The notes under the pieces were generated by a model. That model was not told where the DNA came from. It worked only from the letters and a program-made list of their open reading frames with translations, and made no database searches. Source: Angiostrongylus vasorum (Eukaryota > Nematoda > Chromadorea > Rhabditida > Metastrongylidae). From it: a DNA stretch of 64,000 nt. How positions within the stretch are numbered: position 1 is the stretch's first letter; each line of letters starts with the position of its first letter. The DNA lies in assembly GCA_018806985.1 (NCBI GenBank), contig JADANN010000468.1, forward strand, positions 3,173,072 to 3,237,071, written 5' to 3'. The position numbers were made by a program, and so were the translations under genes. Below are positions 21,701 to 28,599 of the stretch, one piece after another.

Positions 21701-22019
21701 CACTTTGCAAGAAGTAACCTTCTAACTCATGACGGGAATATGTATGTAAGTGAAAAGCAAAATATTTCGCCGAGAAATGAATCTATTTGAACATGTAAAA
21801 ACGCTTTTATTTAAACGAAGACAATGGTTACGCGTATTCTATTCACTACCCATCCCGATCTTTACCAAACTCTATGAAGCTAGTGAGTTTCAGGATCGCA
21901 TAGGTCTAAAAAAGTTGAATGAAACCGGTCGGCTGCATTTTCTTGGAGTGAAGGGCAATCATCTTAGAATTGGACGCGAAGTGTTTGTAAAAGAAGTTAT
22001 TGACAAGTTCTTAAAATAA
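9607..22019 (+). CDS. ppt-1: palmitoyl-protein thioesterase 1 (nine exons, apparently complete)
   Basis: PPT1 hydrolyses thioester-linked palmitate from S-acylated proteins in the lysosome. I assembled nine exons: 9607-9748, 10538-10647, 11181-11308, 11458-11510, 14208-14325, 16959-17049, 17141-17239, 21130-21201 and 21894-22019. All junctions are GT-AG, the phases agree and the sum is 939 nt (312 residues plus stop), against about 306 for human PPT1. Visible landmarks are an N-terminal signal peptide ([16 protein letters not shown]), [15 protein letters not shown] across exons 1-2, the nucleophile motif GFSQGGQF (Ser121), [33 protein letters not shown] (Asp238), WFGFY and KGNHLRIG (His294). 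Spacing of the three catalytic residues matches the human enzyme closely. NDT, NQT and NET are potential N-glycosylation sites. Introns are swollen by transposons. Exon 5 has a weak donor (GTCGAT). This is the best-supported gene in the window. Confidence 0.94.
10212..10455 (+). mobile_element. old SINE-A copy in ppt-1 intron 1
   Basis: Diverged but collinear with the SINE at 20644-20931: TTGATTCGATCC B-box region (10259-10270), GACTTGTCTGG (10302-10312), TCAATCACCTC (10380-10390) and CTGAATGCATAG. It ends about 80 bp before exon 2. Confidence 0.6.
10538..10647 (+). CDS. ppt-1: ppt-1 exon 2 ([10 protein letters not shown] exon)
   Basis: Acceptor TGTTCAG, donor GTACGT, 110 nt. It reads [17 protein letters not shown] and then [14 protein letters not shown], matching the conserved PPT1 block after WHGMG. 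The phase-1 entry completes the split Gly codon and exit is phase 0, which matches exon 3. It lies directly downstream of an old SINE copy. Confidence 0.92.
11181..11308 (+). CDS. ppt-1: ppt-1 exon 3, catalytic serine
   Basis: Acceptor TTTCCATAG, donor GTGAGC. Reads [20 protein letters not shown] and then [13 protein letters not shown]. The Ser in GFSQGG is the expected nucleophile of this alpha/beta hydrolase. The exon ends in phase 2, and the Leu codon is completed by exon 4. Confidence 0.94.
11458..11510 (+). CDS. ppt-1: ppt-1 exon 4
   Basis: A 53-nt exon between ATTTCAG and GTATGA. It reads [17 protein letters not shown], a near-invariant PPT1 segment just after the nucleophile elbow. 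Confidence 0.93.
12090..12235 (-). repeat. SINE-C/R1 fragment
   Basis: Contains CAGCAATCACCCGTCAATGG and the AAATCGGCATTGAAACCAGT block found in the R1 copies at 16675 and 59740. It abuts the mariner remnant. Confidence 0.6.
12255..12620 (-). pseudogene. mariner-family transposase fragment
   Basis: The - strand reads [19 protein letters not shown], a stop, then after a frameshift [40 protein letters not shown] and [16 protein letters not shown]. This is the N-terminal helix-turn-helix region of mariner transposases (pattern [17 protein letters not shown]...ELAxxLGVSxxTIS). A second frameshift follows GEKK, after which [10 protein letters not shown] can be read. The DD34D catalytic domain is absent and no terminal inverted repeats were seen. 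A dead fragment in ppt-1 intron 4. Confidence 0.88.
12900..13980 (-). mobile_element. Penelope-like element, GIY-YIG and RT scraps
   Basis: The - strand equivalent of the GIY-YIG domain and 3' linker lies at 12960-13330. An RT scrap ending with [20 protein letters not shown] lies at 13840-13950; this is the YxDD region, here VDIK-like and therefore dead. In ppt-1 intron 4. Confidence 0.7.
13985..14075 (+). repeat. Penelope-like terminal sequence
   Basis: Contains AAGTAGAAAGTCGGTTC (14044-14060), the terminal motif seen after Penelope 3' ends at 25580 and 28448, but pointing against the adjoining - strand copy. Confidence 0.5.
14208..14325 (+). CDS. ppt-1: ppt-1 exon 5
   Basis: Acceptor CGTTTCAG, donor GTCGAT (weak). 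Reads [14 protein letters not shown], then [20 protein letters not shown], agreeing with the PPT1 lid region. The preceding 2.7-kb intron holds a mariner remnant and Penelope-like pieces. Confidence 0.93.
14980..16385 (+). mobile_element. RTE-like retrotransposon, internally deleted, with nested SINE
   Basis: N-terminal linker at 15233-15421 ([14 protein letters not shown] block, family ITTKELLEKRRKL). RT entry at 15739-15940 ([20 protein letters not shown]). RT at 15950-16130 ([18 protein letters not shown]). It then jumps to the 3' end at 16135-16380 ([18 protein letters not shown]). Palm motifs are missing through the internal deletion. A SINE splits it at 15463-15726. In ppt-1 intron 5. 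Confidence 0.72.
15463..15726 (+). mobile_element. SINE-A inserted in the RTE copy, 12-bp target-site duplication
   Basis: ATCAGCTCTGAT flanks it exactly at 15451-15462 and 15727-15738. The insert has the degraded tRNA-like head (GAGGCGCCCT), the shared body (GTCGGCAAATTGGTACCGG), and the tail CATTCCTCAGCGATTGATCA. The RTE reading resumes across the duplication. Confidence 0.9.
16675..16790 (-). repeat. SINE-C/R1 fragment
   Basis: CAGCAGCAATCACCCTTCAT ... AAATTGGCATTGAACCCAGT ... GAAATCACAATGTCAACTTC, matching the R1 copies at 12090 and 59740. Confidence 0.6.
16959..17049 (+). CDS. ppt-1: ppt-1 exon 6
   Basis: Acceptor TTTTTTAG, donor GTAAGT. Reads [10 protein letters not shown], then [15 protein letters not shown], the PPT1 YWHDP and FLADIN blocks. 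The preceding intron contains an RTE copy with a nested SINE. Confidence 0.93.
17141..17239 (+). CDS. ppt-1: ppt-1 exon 7, catalytic aspartate
   Basis: A 33-codon exon between CATTTCAG and GTATTT. Reads [20 protein letters not shown], then [13 protein letters not shown]. The Asp of EQDEM aligns with catalytic Asp233 of human PPT1. A near-identical exon end opens the window at base 1, in the decayed paralogue. Confidence 0.93.
18040..18450. repeat. dispersed repeat R3, copy 1
   Basis: Same order of blocks as 37615-37945: GGTCTCCCAAGCTGA, GATCCACCACTGTCCT, GGCTGTTGCC, GTGACGACCCGGGGCA, and a tail with CCATAGTGGC. The reverse strand holds a long open frame shared with the other copies ([19 protein letters not shown]). 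It could be coding, but no known domain is visible. In ppt-1 intron 7. Confidence 0.72.
19337..19380 (-). ncRNA. hammerhead-like motif
   Basis: The - strand reads ATTGGCT CTGAGGA AGACGAAGACCTC GAAACGAT. Both the CUGANGA and GAAA boxes are present. Stem I pairing is only partial. Confidence 0.45.
19935..20170 (-). mobile_element. SINE-A copy, head truncated
   Basis: Tail (CCTGAGGGATGCGCCATGCA), TGGAGGTGACTGAATGC, GGTGGCCTACCGATGTAT and the shared body (GCCGACCCCGGAGGGATGG). The tRNA-like head is mostly lost. In ppt-1 intron 7. Confidence 0.82.
20644..20931 (+). mobile_element. SINE-A, best copy, 13-bp target-site duplication
   Basis: Flanked by TATGGAAAATAAA at 20631-20643 and 20932-20944. 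The head has an A-box-like GTGTGGCGCAGTTGTTGG and a B-box-like GTGGGATCGACCCC, then the body CTCCGGGGTCGGCAAATT and tail TATTTGGTCA-free CCTCAGGGATTGATCAACGC, ending in a TCC/TTT-rich stretch. A 288-bp tRNA-derived SINE in ppt-1 intron 7. Confidence 0.92.
21130..21201 (+). CDS. ppt-1: ppt-1 exon 8
   Basis: A 24-codon exon between CTTTCAG and GTGAAT. Reads [20 protein letters not shown], ending LYEE. The 3.9-kb intron before it is inflated by repeats, including a SINE at 20644-20931 with a 13-bp target-site duplication. The homologous intron in the left copy is 717 bp. Confidence 0.93.
21894..22019 (+). CDS. ppt-1: ppt-1 exon 9, catalytic histidine and stop
   Basis: After GTTTCAG it reads [16 protein letters not shown], then VKGNHLRIG and finally VIDKFLK and TAA. 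The His of GNHL is the expected third triad residue (human GDHL, His289). The human protein ends at the same place in the fold. Confidence 0.94.
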   Translation, partial: DRIGLKKLNETGRLHFLGVKGNHLRIGREVFVKEVIDKFLK

Positions 22020-22529
22020 ATTCGTTATTTCACTTGATTGTTGATTGCATAAAACGTAGGGCAGAAGGATGATGGGTGCAACTTGATTAGACTACACGAG
22101 CTTCCGATGACGGCCGAGAAATCTTCGACAACTAAAATGTTTGAGGATATGAGAAATCATAGAGTCTTCAGCCCATAACTCTAACACTATCTGTAACTTC
22201 TTTTGTCCAGAATATGTTTGAAATACGCTCACCACTATAAAGTAGAAAAGTTTCTACCTGGTTGCCAAAGAAGTATGGATTGTAGTGGCTTCACTCCAAT
22301 TTATAAAATCTGCAGTAAGCCGTTTGTTTGACATTCAAAGGGATAATGCTGGTTTACAACATTGCAAGAGCATTAAAATTACTGTGCATTAAAGAACGTG
22401 CGGGATCTCATTTGAGCTACTAATTAGCAACGAATTATTACTGCTTACACTTCAAGAAAGGCAAAAAAGAGTCTAAAAAACTTAAAGAAGAATGAACATG
22501 AAAAAAAGGTAAGAGTTCAGAGTTTCTGC

Positions 22530-23028
22530 CTAGTTTGTTATGATTGCGGAAGACCAAGAAAGGAGTCTCAGCATTGGATCCATGCCGGTGTCCAGCCAAC
22601 GAATGACGCCGAGATCTCTGGCGACGGCGATCAGCAGACGGTCGGAGTTTAGCGAGCCGACTATCTGAACATGTTTTGCTCATTAGTTTTGTTGATAGTG
22701 GTTCTTCTCTATGCGGGAAATTCTTTAACATGAACTTTTCCGTTCATTCAAAACTGAGTCATGAAAACAGCAGAGTAATTTATATCTAAAAAAATTTGTA
22801 CTCAAAACGCACTTTAAAAAACTAGCAGTCTTGATGGAAGTTCTAAACCTCAAGAATTGATTAAAAACAGAATTGTACTGTACTTGAACTTTGAGAGACA
22901 ACCCATGCGAGTTCAATCCCATGTGGCACTCAATCACTGGGAGAGCGAGTGCGTTGAAGATACCGGTGTAGGCGACGTTAAACGGTTTGAGAACGGTTTG
23001 GTAATGATATGGAGAAGTTTGTGGCCAT
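22530..23028 (-). CDS. fatty acid amide hydrolase-like amidase, last two exons
   Basis: Amidase-signature hydrolases of the FAAH group split fatty acid amides such as N-acylethanolamines. Two - strand exons are visible: 23028-22884 (WPQTSPYHYQTVLKPFNVAY, then TGIFNALALPVIECHMGLNS and HGLSLKVQ) and 22664-22530 (IVGSLNSDRLLIAVARDLGV ... SAIITN, stop TAG). The donor GTACAG and acceptor GTTCAG join in phase 0. The blocks FNxAYTGIFNALxLPV, MGLNSxGL and NSDRLLIAVA are C-terminal hallmarks of the family. The gene converges on ppt-1, with about 510 bp between stop codons. Exons for the amidase core (GGSSGG and the Ser-Ser-Lys triad) should lie at higher coordinates but I could not find them. The locus may therefore be truncated, or its introns may be very long. 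Confidence 0.75.
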
Positions 23029-23284
23029 CTTAATATCATAAGAAGTTTTTGATATAACTATCAACCCACCGTTGCCCATCTCTACGATAGGCGATAGGGG
23101 GAACTACAACTGTGCACAAACTACGAAGAAATTGCGAATTCTTTCAGTTTTTTAAATTTTATTTTTTTACTTCATAATCCTATATCACACATATCGTATG
23201 ACTTGAGGCGTGTAGGTATGGCTGCTGTTTGAGAAATTTTTCGTTCTTCTCGTGAATATCATCGAATGTTTACCGTTTTGTTTA

Positions 23285-23400
23285 CTGCCTACTATTTTTT
23301 AATGGCAGGGGTATAATGCGAAGTATAACTACAACGATGCTGAGATATTTGCAAAACTCCGGACCGCAGGTGCCTGCGGTGGGGAACGAAACGTCATCGA
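23285..23400 (-). repeat. SINE-C/R1 copy
   Basis: TTTTTTAATGGCAGGGGTAT, then GATGCTGAGATATTTGCAAA and GCAGGTGCCTGCGGTGGGGA. Read on the - strand, GTTCGTTCCCC is B-box-like. It lies just beyond the FAAH-like exons. Confidence 0.65.
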
Positions 23401-23479
23401 ATGTTGGTGGAGTGGAATCTTTCTGTAATCATGGGACATCCGTGTAACGTATTCCCATGTTGAATAGAGAAAACGGGCT

Positions 23480-23620
23480 TCTTCAAGACAAGCCTGGTAC
23501 CAATTTCCCGACTCCAAAGGGATGAGAGGCTCGGTGGGCCTGTGCAGAGGCCGAACCAGCCTTGTGCAGGTTGGACCATCTGCGTAATAAACTGTACCAC
23601 TACCATAGCACCACAGCGCA
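23480..23620 (-). mobile_element. SINE-B copy
   Basis: Shared body (GACTCCAAAGGGATGAGAGG, TGGTACCAATTTCCC) with a B-box-like CTGGTTCGGCCT on the - strand near 23549-23560. Confidence 0.6.
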
Positions 23621-23864
23621 ACCCGCTCCTATTCGTTCAGTATATCGACAAAATTTGGTAAACCAGAACGGCGGAATATTCAGCAGTGTGTAGCTCACCC
23701 TAACGTCTATGATCGTTTGTGTTGATCCAGTACGGTGATGATCAGACACGATTTTGTCTACTAAGCGTGACTAAACGCACCGAGCACTCTGCCTGTGATG
23801 CCAAAAGCTTACAAATAATTAGAAAACGAAACCATATGTGCAGGAATAATGGCTTCATAACAAG

Positions 23865-24030
23865 AACGGCTTGATTAAAGCTTGAATCAAAAGAGAAGCG
23901 TTTTCAATTACGCACTAAACAGTTCACAGATATTCGAACCTTTGTGAGCTCTGGCGAAATTTCAGAACGGTGGACCTGGAGAGATTTTGTCAAGGTATGA
24001 ACAAATACACTTAACTTCGGCAGCACAGCA
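23865..24030. repeat. dispersed repeat R2, copy 2
   Basis: Collinear with 5186-5345 (GATTAAAGCTTGAATCAAAA, then TGGAGAGATTTTGTCAAGG and AACAAATACACTTAACTT). No protein recognised. Confidence 0.6.
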
Positions 24031-24859
24031 AGCTCACTCCCTAAATGGAACTCTTTGATATTTAGTGGATTTGAACGCTTAGGAAATCCCTAAGCACTAT
24101 CCGAATACTTCGGAGCACGAAATGAAAGTGAATATTTCCGAGAAAGACAAATATGAAGGAGAATTATTCCATCCTTAACCACTCATTCTCATTTGAGCGA
24201 TTTCCAGCCTCGTAGTTGCAAGGCTACGTTGGGGAGCCTACCAGGAGTGGAGTGACGTTGAAATGAATCTTACGCAGTAGTGAAATTAGGGCCAGAGGCA
24301 ACCATGCAATATGATACGGTGGTGAATTCAAAGGATGGATTCTCTGTCTTTGCTGTGTCATAGCGGTTTATAGCTTTCCCCATACGTAACTGATTAATAA
24401 ATAGTAAAGGTTGCATTCGTAAAAGAGGAGAGTTTCCTCGTGATAATAGACCTCTCTTTGGGTACTGTAGAAGGAAGACTACCGCTGCAGTACTACAAAA
24501 GCACTTTCATCAGTCACTTCACAACGATCAATAGTTCTCGTTCATTCCATCGTTCCTTCAGGATTTCAGGATACGGCTTATTTATAACATTCAGTGAAAT
24601 TCTCGACAGTGCACATGAGTTCAGCACTATAACGAGCTCAGTTCAGCCTTATTATCCGCTATTAATTAACAGACCATTGTTGTGTTATCTTTCAACCATT
24701 TAGGAGATTTGCAATAAGGATGTTAGATATCCTTCTGGAATGAGTGGATTCAAGTTCAGATTAGAATTTAATCATACCTTGTTAGATTTCATTTCAACGA
24801 GAAGACTCGCGGTCCAACCGCTGATGAGTAATGTAAGGCAAAACACCAAGCAAGGAATC
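24031..24859. other. no recognisable gene or repeat
   Basis: I see no conserved domain, paired splice signals or known repeat here. Missing FAAH-like exons would be expected on the - strand, but none could be recognised. Confidence 0.4.
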
Positions 24860-25612
24860 TCTGAGCAGGCAACTGATTCTAATTCTATAATGATTGCTTA
24901 AGAATAGCAGGTCTAGAGGAATCGGTTGCGATAGTAGAAATACCACCCGATACTCTTCGTCGTCATTTAGTTCGTAACCGCTTGTGTGACCGTCTGTGTG
25001 AAACAGAAAATTGCGTAATTTTCCCTTTTGGCAAGGATGGTGATTGCATGAGTTCAGGTACGATATACCTGATCTTTTGTAGTACTTGCGGAGACGATTA
25101 TATTGGCGAGAAAGGCACACCTTTATGTATCCACATAGAAGAACATCAAACGAAAAGCAAAGCTAAGTATCCCACTAGGACGCATGGGATACAAAAAACA
25201 TAGCGGAAACAATTTTAATACGGAAGTCACTATCCTCGCACAGGATGCCAAAACACCAGCGCACAAGCTTCTTGAGGCTTTTCGGATAGATGCCAAGAAA
25301 TCCTACAATGAACAGCAGGGGAGGAATGCCTGAGATCACACGTGATCTCACCCCCATACCTTCGCATCGATCGTTGATGTGAGGAGGTGAAGTCGTCAAC
25401 CACATGCGACTCCGATCAGCGGCTTTTCCTCAGTGGAAGGCACGTAAAAACGGCTCTGAAGAAGGCGATTCTGCCGAAACGTCAGCTACGATTGTGTTGT
25501 ATGTGTGTTATTGTATGGAAGTAAACGTATGCTGTTTAACAAATTTGCGATTGCTGAGAGAGAAAACGACGAATTCACTATCCAATGCTGAGGTTAATAG
25601 AAAGTCGATCCT
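24860..25612 (+). mobile_element. Penelope-like element 3' part with GIY-YIG domain
   Basis: Linker scraps (about 24860-24980), then CDRLCETENCVIFPFGKDGD and SSGTIYLIFCSTCGDDYIGE (the YLI...C..YIGE pattern of the Penelope GIY-YIG endonuclease), then frameshifts. A 3' untranslated part contains a hammerhead motif (25452-25487) and the terminal motif AGGTTAATAGAAAGTCGATC at 25583-25602. The Arg expected after GET is replaced (EKGTPL), so the domain is probably inactive. Confidence 0.8.
25452..25487 (+). ncRNA. hammerhead ribozyme motif (minimal, Penelope-type)
   Basis: GGCT (stem I), CTGAAGA (CUGANGA box), GGC/GCC stem II with a GATTCT loop, GAAA box, then ACGTC with cleavage expected after the C, then AGCT pairing back to GGCT. 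Stem III is only A-C/G-U with no loop, so a single molecule cannot close it; two copies could pair through ACGU. Such minimal dimer-acting hammerheads are known from Penelope-like elements. Confidence 0.75.
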
Positions 25613-25639
25613 GGGAACTGTTGGAAACACACTTCTTAC

Positions 25640-27500
25640 AAGTGCCTTTTTTGGTGTGTGAGGGGTGACGTAAGAGGTAATGAAGCACTATGTTTTTAAT
25701 TCTTGGGTTTCGGTACCATTTTTGTAATGCAGCCACTTTCGGATAGGTTAATTTGAACGTTCAGAAATTAAAACCAGTTTTTTTCCGGTTTTTGTGGGAT
25801 AAGTGGGACTCACTCGTAATATCACAGCTGTGAAGAACGCGAAATCACCGAAACATCAGCCATCGTCCAACAACACAACAACAACGACAGCGACAACGAA
25901 GAATTATATCAACCTCGCATCAGCTAAAGAAGATTAGTTTATAAGATCATATAAATAAACAAATCACCTATATACCTACAGTAGAGTAATGGCCTGAGAT
26001 CGATTACTGGTGCTTCCACCTTGGATATAAAGGCAATGGCAATGGTTAGTGCAAGTCGCTGTCCCATTGCCAACCGTCTAATTCGTGTGTAATATTTCCC
26101 GGACGATCTGAAGATCGAGCAGTTTAGGCACACGTTTAGGGAGGACCATAAGCTGCTGAATCGAGAATCCATATATGTTTATTTAAATGTTCTTATGAAC
26201 TAATTTTGTTAGGGTGATGCGAGTCATTCATGTTTATTACTCCTTTGTGTTGGTCAAGAAGCTCGCGGATGGCTTACATTGCGTAGACACTCGTCACGTT
26301 AATACAAAGCGCGGTTAGTCGAAGGTCTCCAAAGTACGCACTTTTGGGACGCGCGTAGGTGAGAATTAAGTTTATAAACCAAGTTATAAACCAACCAATT
26401 CTACCAGTAGGCCCGTCTACACAACTGACGATGGGTCTAACTTTGAAGGTGGAGGGGTCGGTAGACGTCAGATCATCAGAGAATACTAACTTATGGGTTT
26501 TGATAGGCAAGTATAAGACGGGACATGTTCGCAATTCGATCTTAATATGCAAAATGACCGATGGTTTTAAACCTACTGGCCTTGCCACTTTGGCCTACTC
26601 GTTATTCATTTTTCGATGTTGACCTTTGAATTCCTTTTCAGTTGATGCGCGATAAACGAAGCGTCTTTAAGATGCTTTTCCGTTATCTCAACATCTAACT
26701 GGTGAGGAATTACTACAAACTCTCCACCCTTATCACTAACTGATATACCAATAGTCTTTGATTTTATTAGTTCTCGAACCTGTCGTGTACAGATTTTTTG
26801 GGCTGCTGTGAGGTGGAACTAAACTTTCTCACGCGATAATGGTTAAGGACTTTAAGAGTTTCATTCGAAAATGTGCGAAATTTGTTATCTAGTTCGTCGT
26901 TAGGGTCTTGCTGTCTAAAGAACTATCGAGGAAAAGGAGGTGGTGGTAATGTCCCTACTTCTCGTTGTTCCTTTCTATTTCCTGTTCCAATTCTAGCGTT
27001 GCTGCGAAATCGATCTTGAAGTTTGTGAAGAATGCATGCGATCCTACGCAATGTTTCTTTCGAAATGGGTTGCGCTGGTGAGAAACTTGGACCCAATTCT
27101 AATAGCGAGCGCTCGTCGTCGGGAGCAGTTATGCCTCCTAACACGGTGACTCTTGACTTTGCAGGCACGTTATCGACCACATTTTGACTGGTATCATTTC
27201 CGTAAATGGTTTTGTTTTGTTTGTTTTGTTTAATTGAGGCTGGTTTGTGAGAATGGTTTAGTAAATTTTGGAACTTTCCCTTTAAGGCTACTTTACCATT
27301 TGAGCTAATAGAATCGTAAATCAAAATTGTCCAACCCACTATTCTCCTCCAAAGGAAATCGTCCAAATACTGAACACAATAAGATTCTTTCGACTTGCAC
27401 TTCTTCAATTACGTGTACATGCTGTCTTGCTTGCATGGAAGAGAGGCGCGTAGTAGTTGTGTTTCGATGTCCAGTACTCGTTGGCTGTGCTTTGGTAGGC
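25640..27500 (-). mobile_element. Penelope-like element, N-terminal region and RT
   Basis: On the - strand: an N-terminal segment at 27408-26923 containing VTVLGGITAPDDERSLLELG and PSFSPAQPISKETLRRI. An RT segment at 26588-26290 (LPIKTHKLVFSDDL, then FKVRPIVSCVDGPTGRIGWF, the Penelope PIVSxxxSPT motif). The RT active-site region at 26172-25940 (MGQRLALTIAIAFISKVEAP, LLYCRYIGDLFI). The catalytic YxDD reads YIGD, so the RT is dead. A + strand scrap interrupts it near 25815-25930. Confidence 0.82.
25815..25930 (+). repeat. Penelope 3' scrap with decayed hammerhead and CAA-rich tract
   Basis: GTGAAGAACGCGAAATCACC followed by GAAACATCAGCC is a decayed hammerhead. A CAACAACACAACAACAACGA tract and TCAACCTCGCATCAGCT follow. 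The same order occurs in reverse at 35580-35690. Confidence 0.55.
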
Positions 27501-27689
27501 CGCATATGTCGTGCAGTCGGTTTCGTTTGACGAAGTTCGGCACGACTTGGTGTTTAAGGCCACGGCGGAGAAAGCATACCATTTGTCTAGCCAAGTTTTC
27601 TTTCTATCTTTATTCTATTGTCATTCTATTGACGGCGCGATATCCTTCAATAAACCGACGAGATACAAGATTGTACTCTGTTGTCTACT

Positions 27690-28480
27690 ACTACAATCGT
27701 CAGTTAGTTCATAACCTCCTATATGACCGTCTGTGCGAAACACAAAGTTGCGTAATTTGCCCTTACGGCAGGGAGGGTGACTACATGAGTTCAGGCACGA
27801 TATACCTGATCTCTTGTAGTACTTGCGGAGACGAATATATTGGCGAAACGGGCAGACCTTTATGCATCCATACAAAAGAACACTAGATGGCAAACGAAAA
27901 GTAGACAAAGAACACTACTAGGCACGCATAGGGTACAAAAACATAGCGGAGGCGATTTTGATGTAAAAACAATCTTCGCACAGGAGACTAAAACACCAAC
28001 GCGCAGACTTCTCGACGCTTTTTGGATAAGTGTCAAGAACCCTACAACTTATAGCAGGGAGGAATGCCCACGGGTCACACGCGACTTGGCCCCGTATCCT
28101 CGAATCAATTTCTGATTTGGGCTGGTGCAGTCATCAACCATATGCGACTATAATCAGCTGTTCTAGTATTCCTCATTGGAAGTCACCTAAAAAGCGGTGT
28201 TTTTCGAGAAGCTGTTGATCATGTAATTGCCACAGAGTTTTTCGTCTTTTTGTATGTATGTGTTATTGAAGCGTTTGGCGTAGTAAGTTGCGTATTAGTG
28301 TACTCTTCCAGGCTCTGAAGAAGGCGATTCTGCCGAAACGTCAGTTACTTTGTATTGTATTCTGTGTTTCTTTGTACGGAAGTAAACGTATGCTGTATAA
28401 CAACCATCGCCATTGCTGAACAAGAAACGACGCATTTATAATCCAATGCCGAGGTTAATAGAAAGTCGTTACTTGGAACA
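27690..28480 (+). mobile_element. Penelope-like element 3' part, well-kept GIY-YIG domain
   Basis: Reads DRLCETQSCVICPYGREGD, then SSGTIYLISCSTCGDEYIGE and TGRPLCIHTKEH up to about 27884, then a stop. This is the zinc-finger-like CxxC linker plus the GIY-YIG core (YLI...YIGETGRPL...EH) of Penelope endonucleases. Downstream are the 3' untranslated part, a hammerhead at 28311-28346, and the terminal motif AGGTTAATAGAAAGTCGTTA at 28451-28470. The RT half is absent (5' truncated). Confidence 0.84.
28311..28346 (+). ncRNA. hammerhead ribozyme motif (minimal, Penelope-type)
   Basis: Same bases as the motif at 25452 through the core: GGCT, CTGAAGA, GGC-GATTCT-GCC, GAAA, ACGTC. The 3' stem I arm is AGTT instead of AGCT, which leaves G-U pairs. 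The core is unchanged while the flanks differ, as expected if it is under selection in the element. Confidence 0.74.
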
Positions 28481-28599
28481 ACAACTCATATGAACGCTTA
28501 TGTGGATTGTGTGAGGCAGAACTCTGCAACGAGTCAGCCGTCACAAAACGGAGCAAACTACGAGAGAAAAACGAAATAAACGTTTTTTAAGTTAAATGC

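Noticed and set aside
22671..22733. MFCSLVLLIVVLLYAGNSLT on the + strand, like a signal peptide
   Set aside because: It lies in the short intron beside the FAAH-like last exon on the other strand, has only 20 codons, and its counterpart at 2590 lacks an ATG. The - strand reading explains the conservation.
27395..27690. N-terminal part of the + strand frame leading into the GIY-YIG domain
   Set aside because: This part overlaps the N-terminal region of the opposite-strand Penelope copy and has no similarity of its own. Only the part after about 27690 belongs to the + element.
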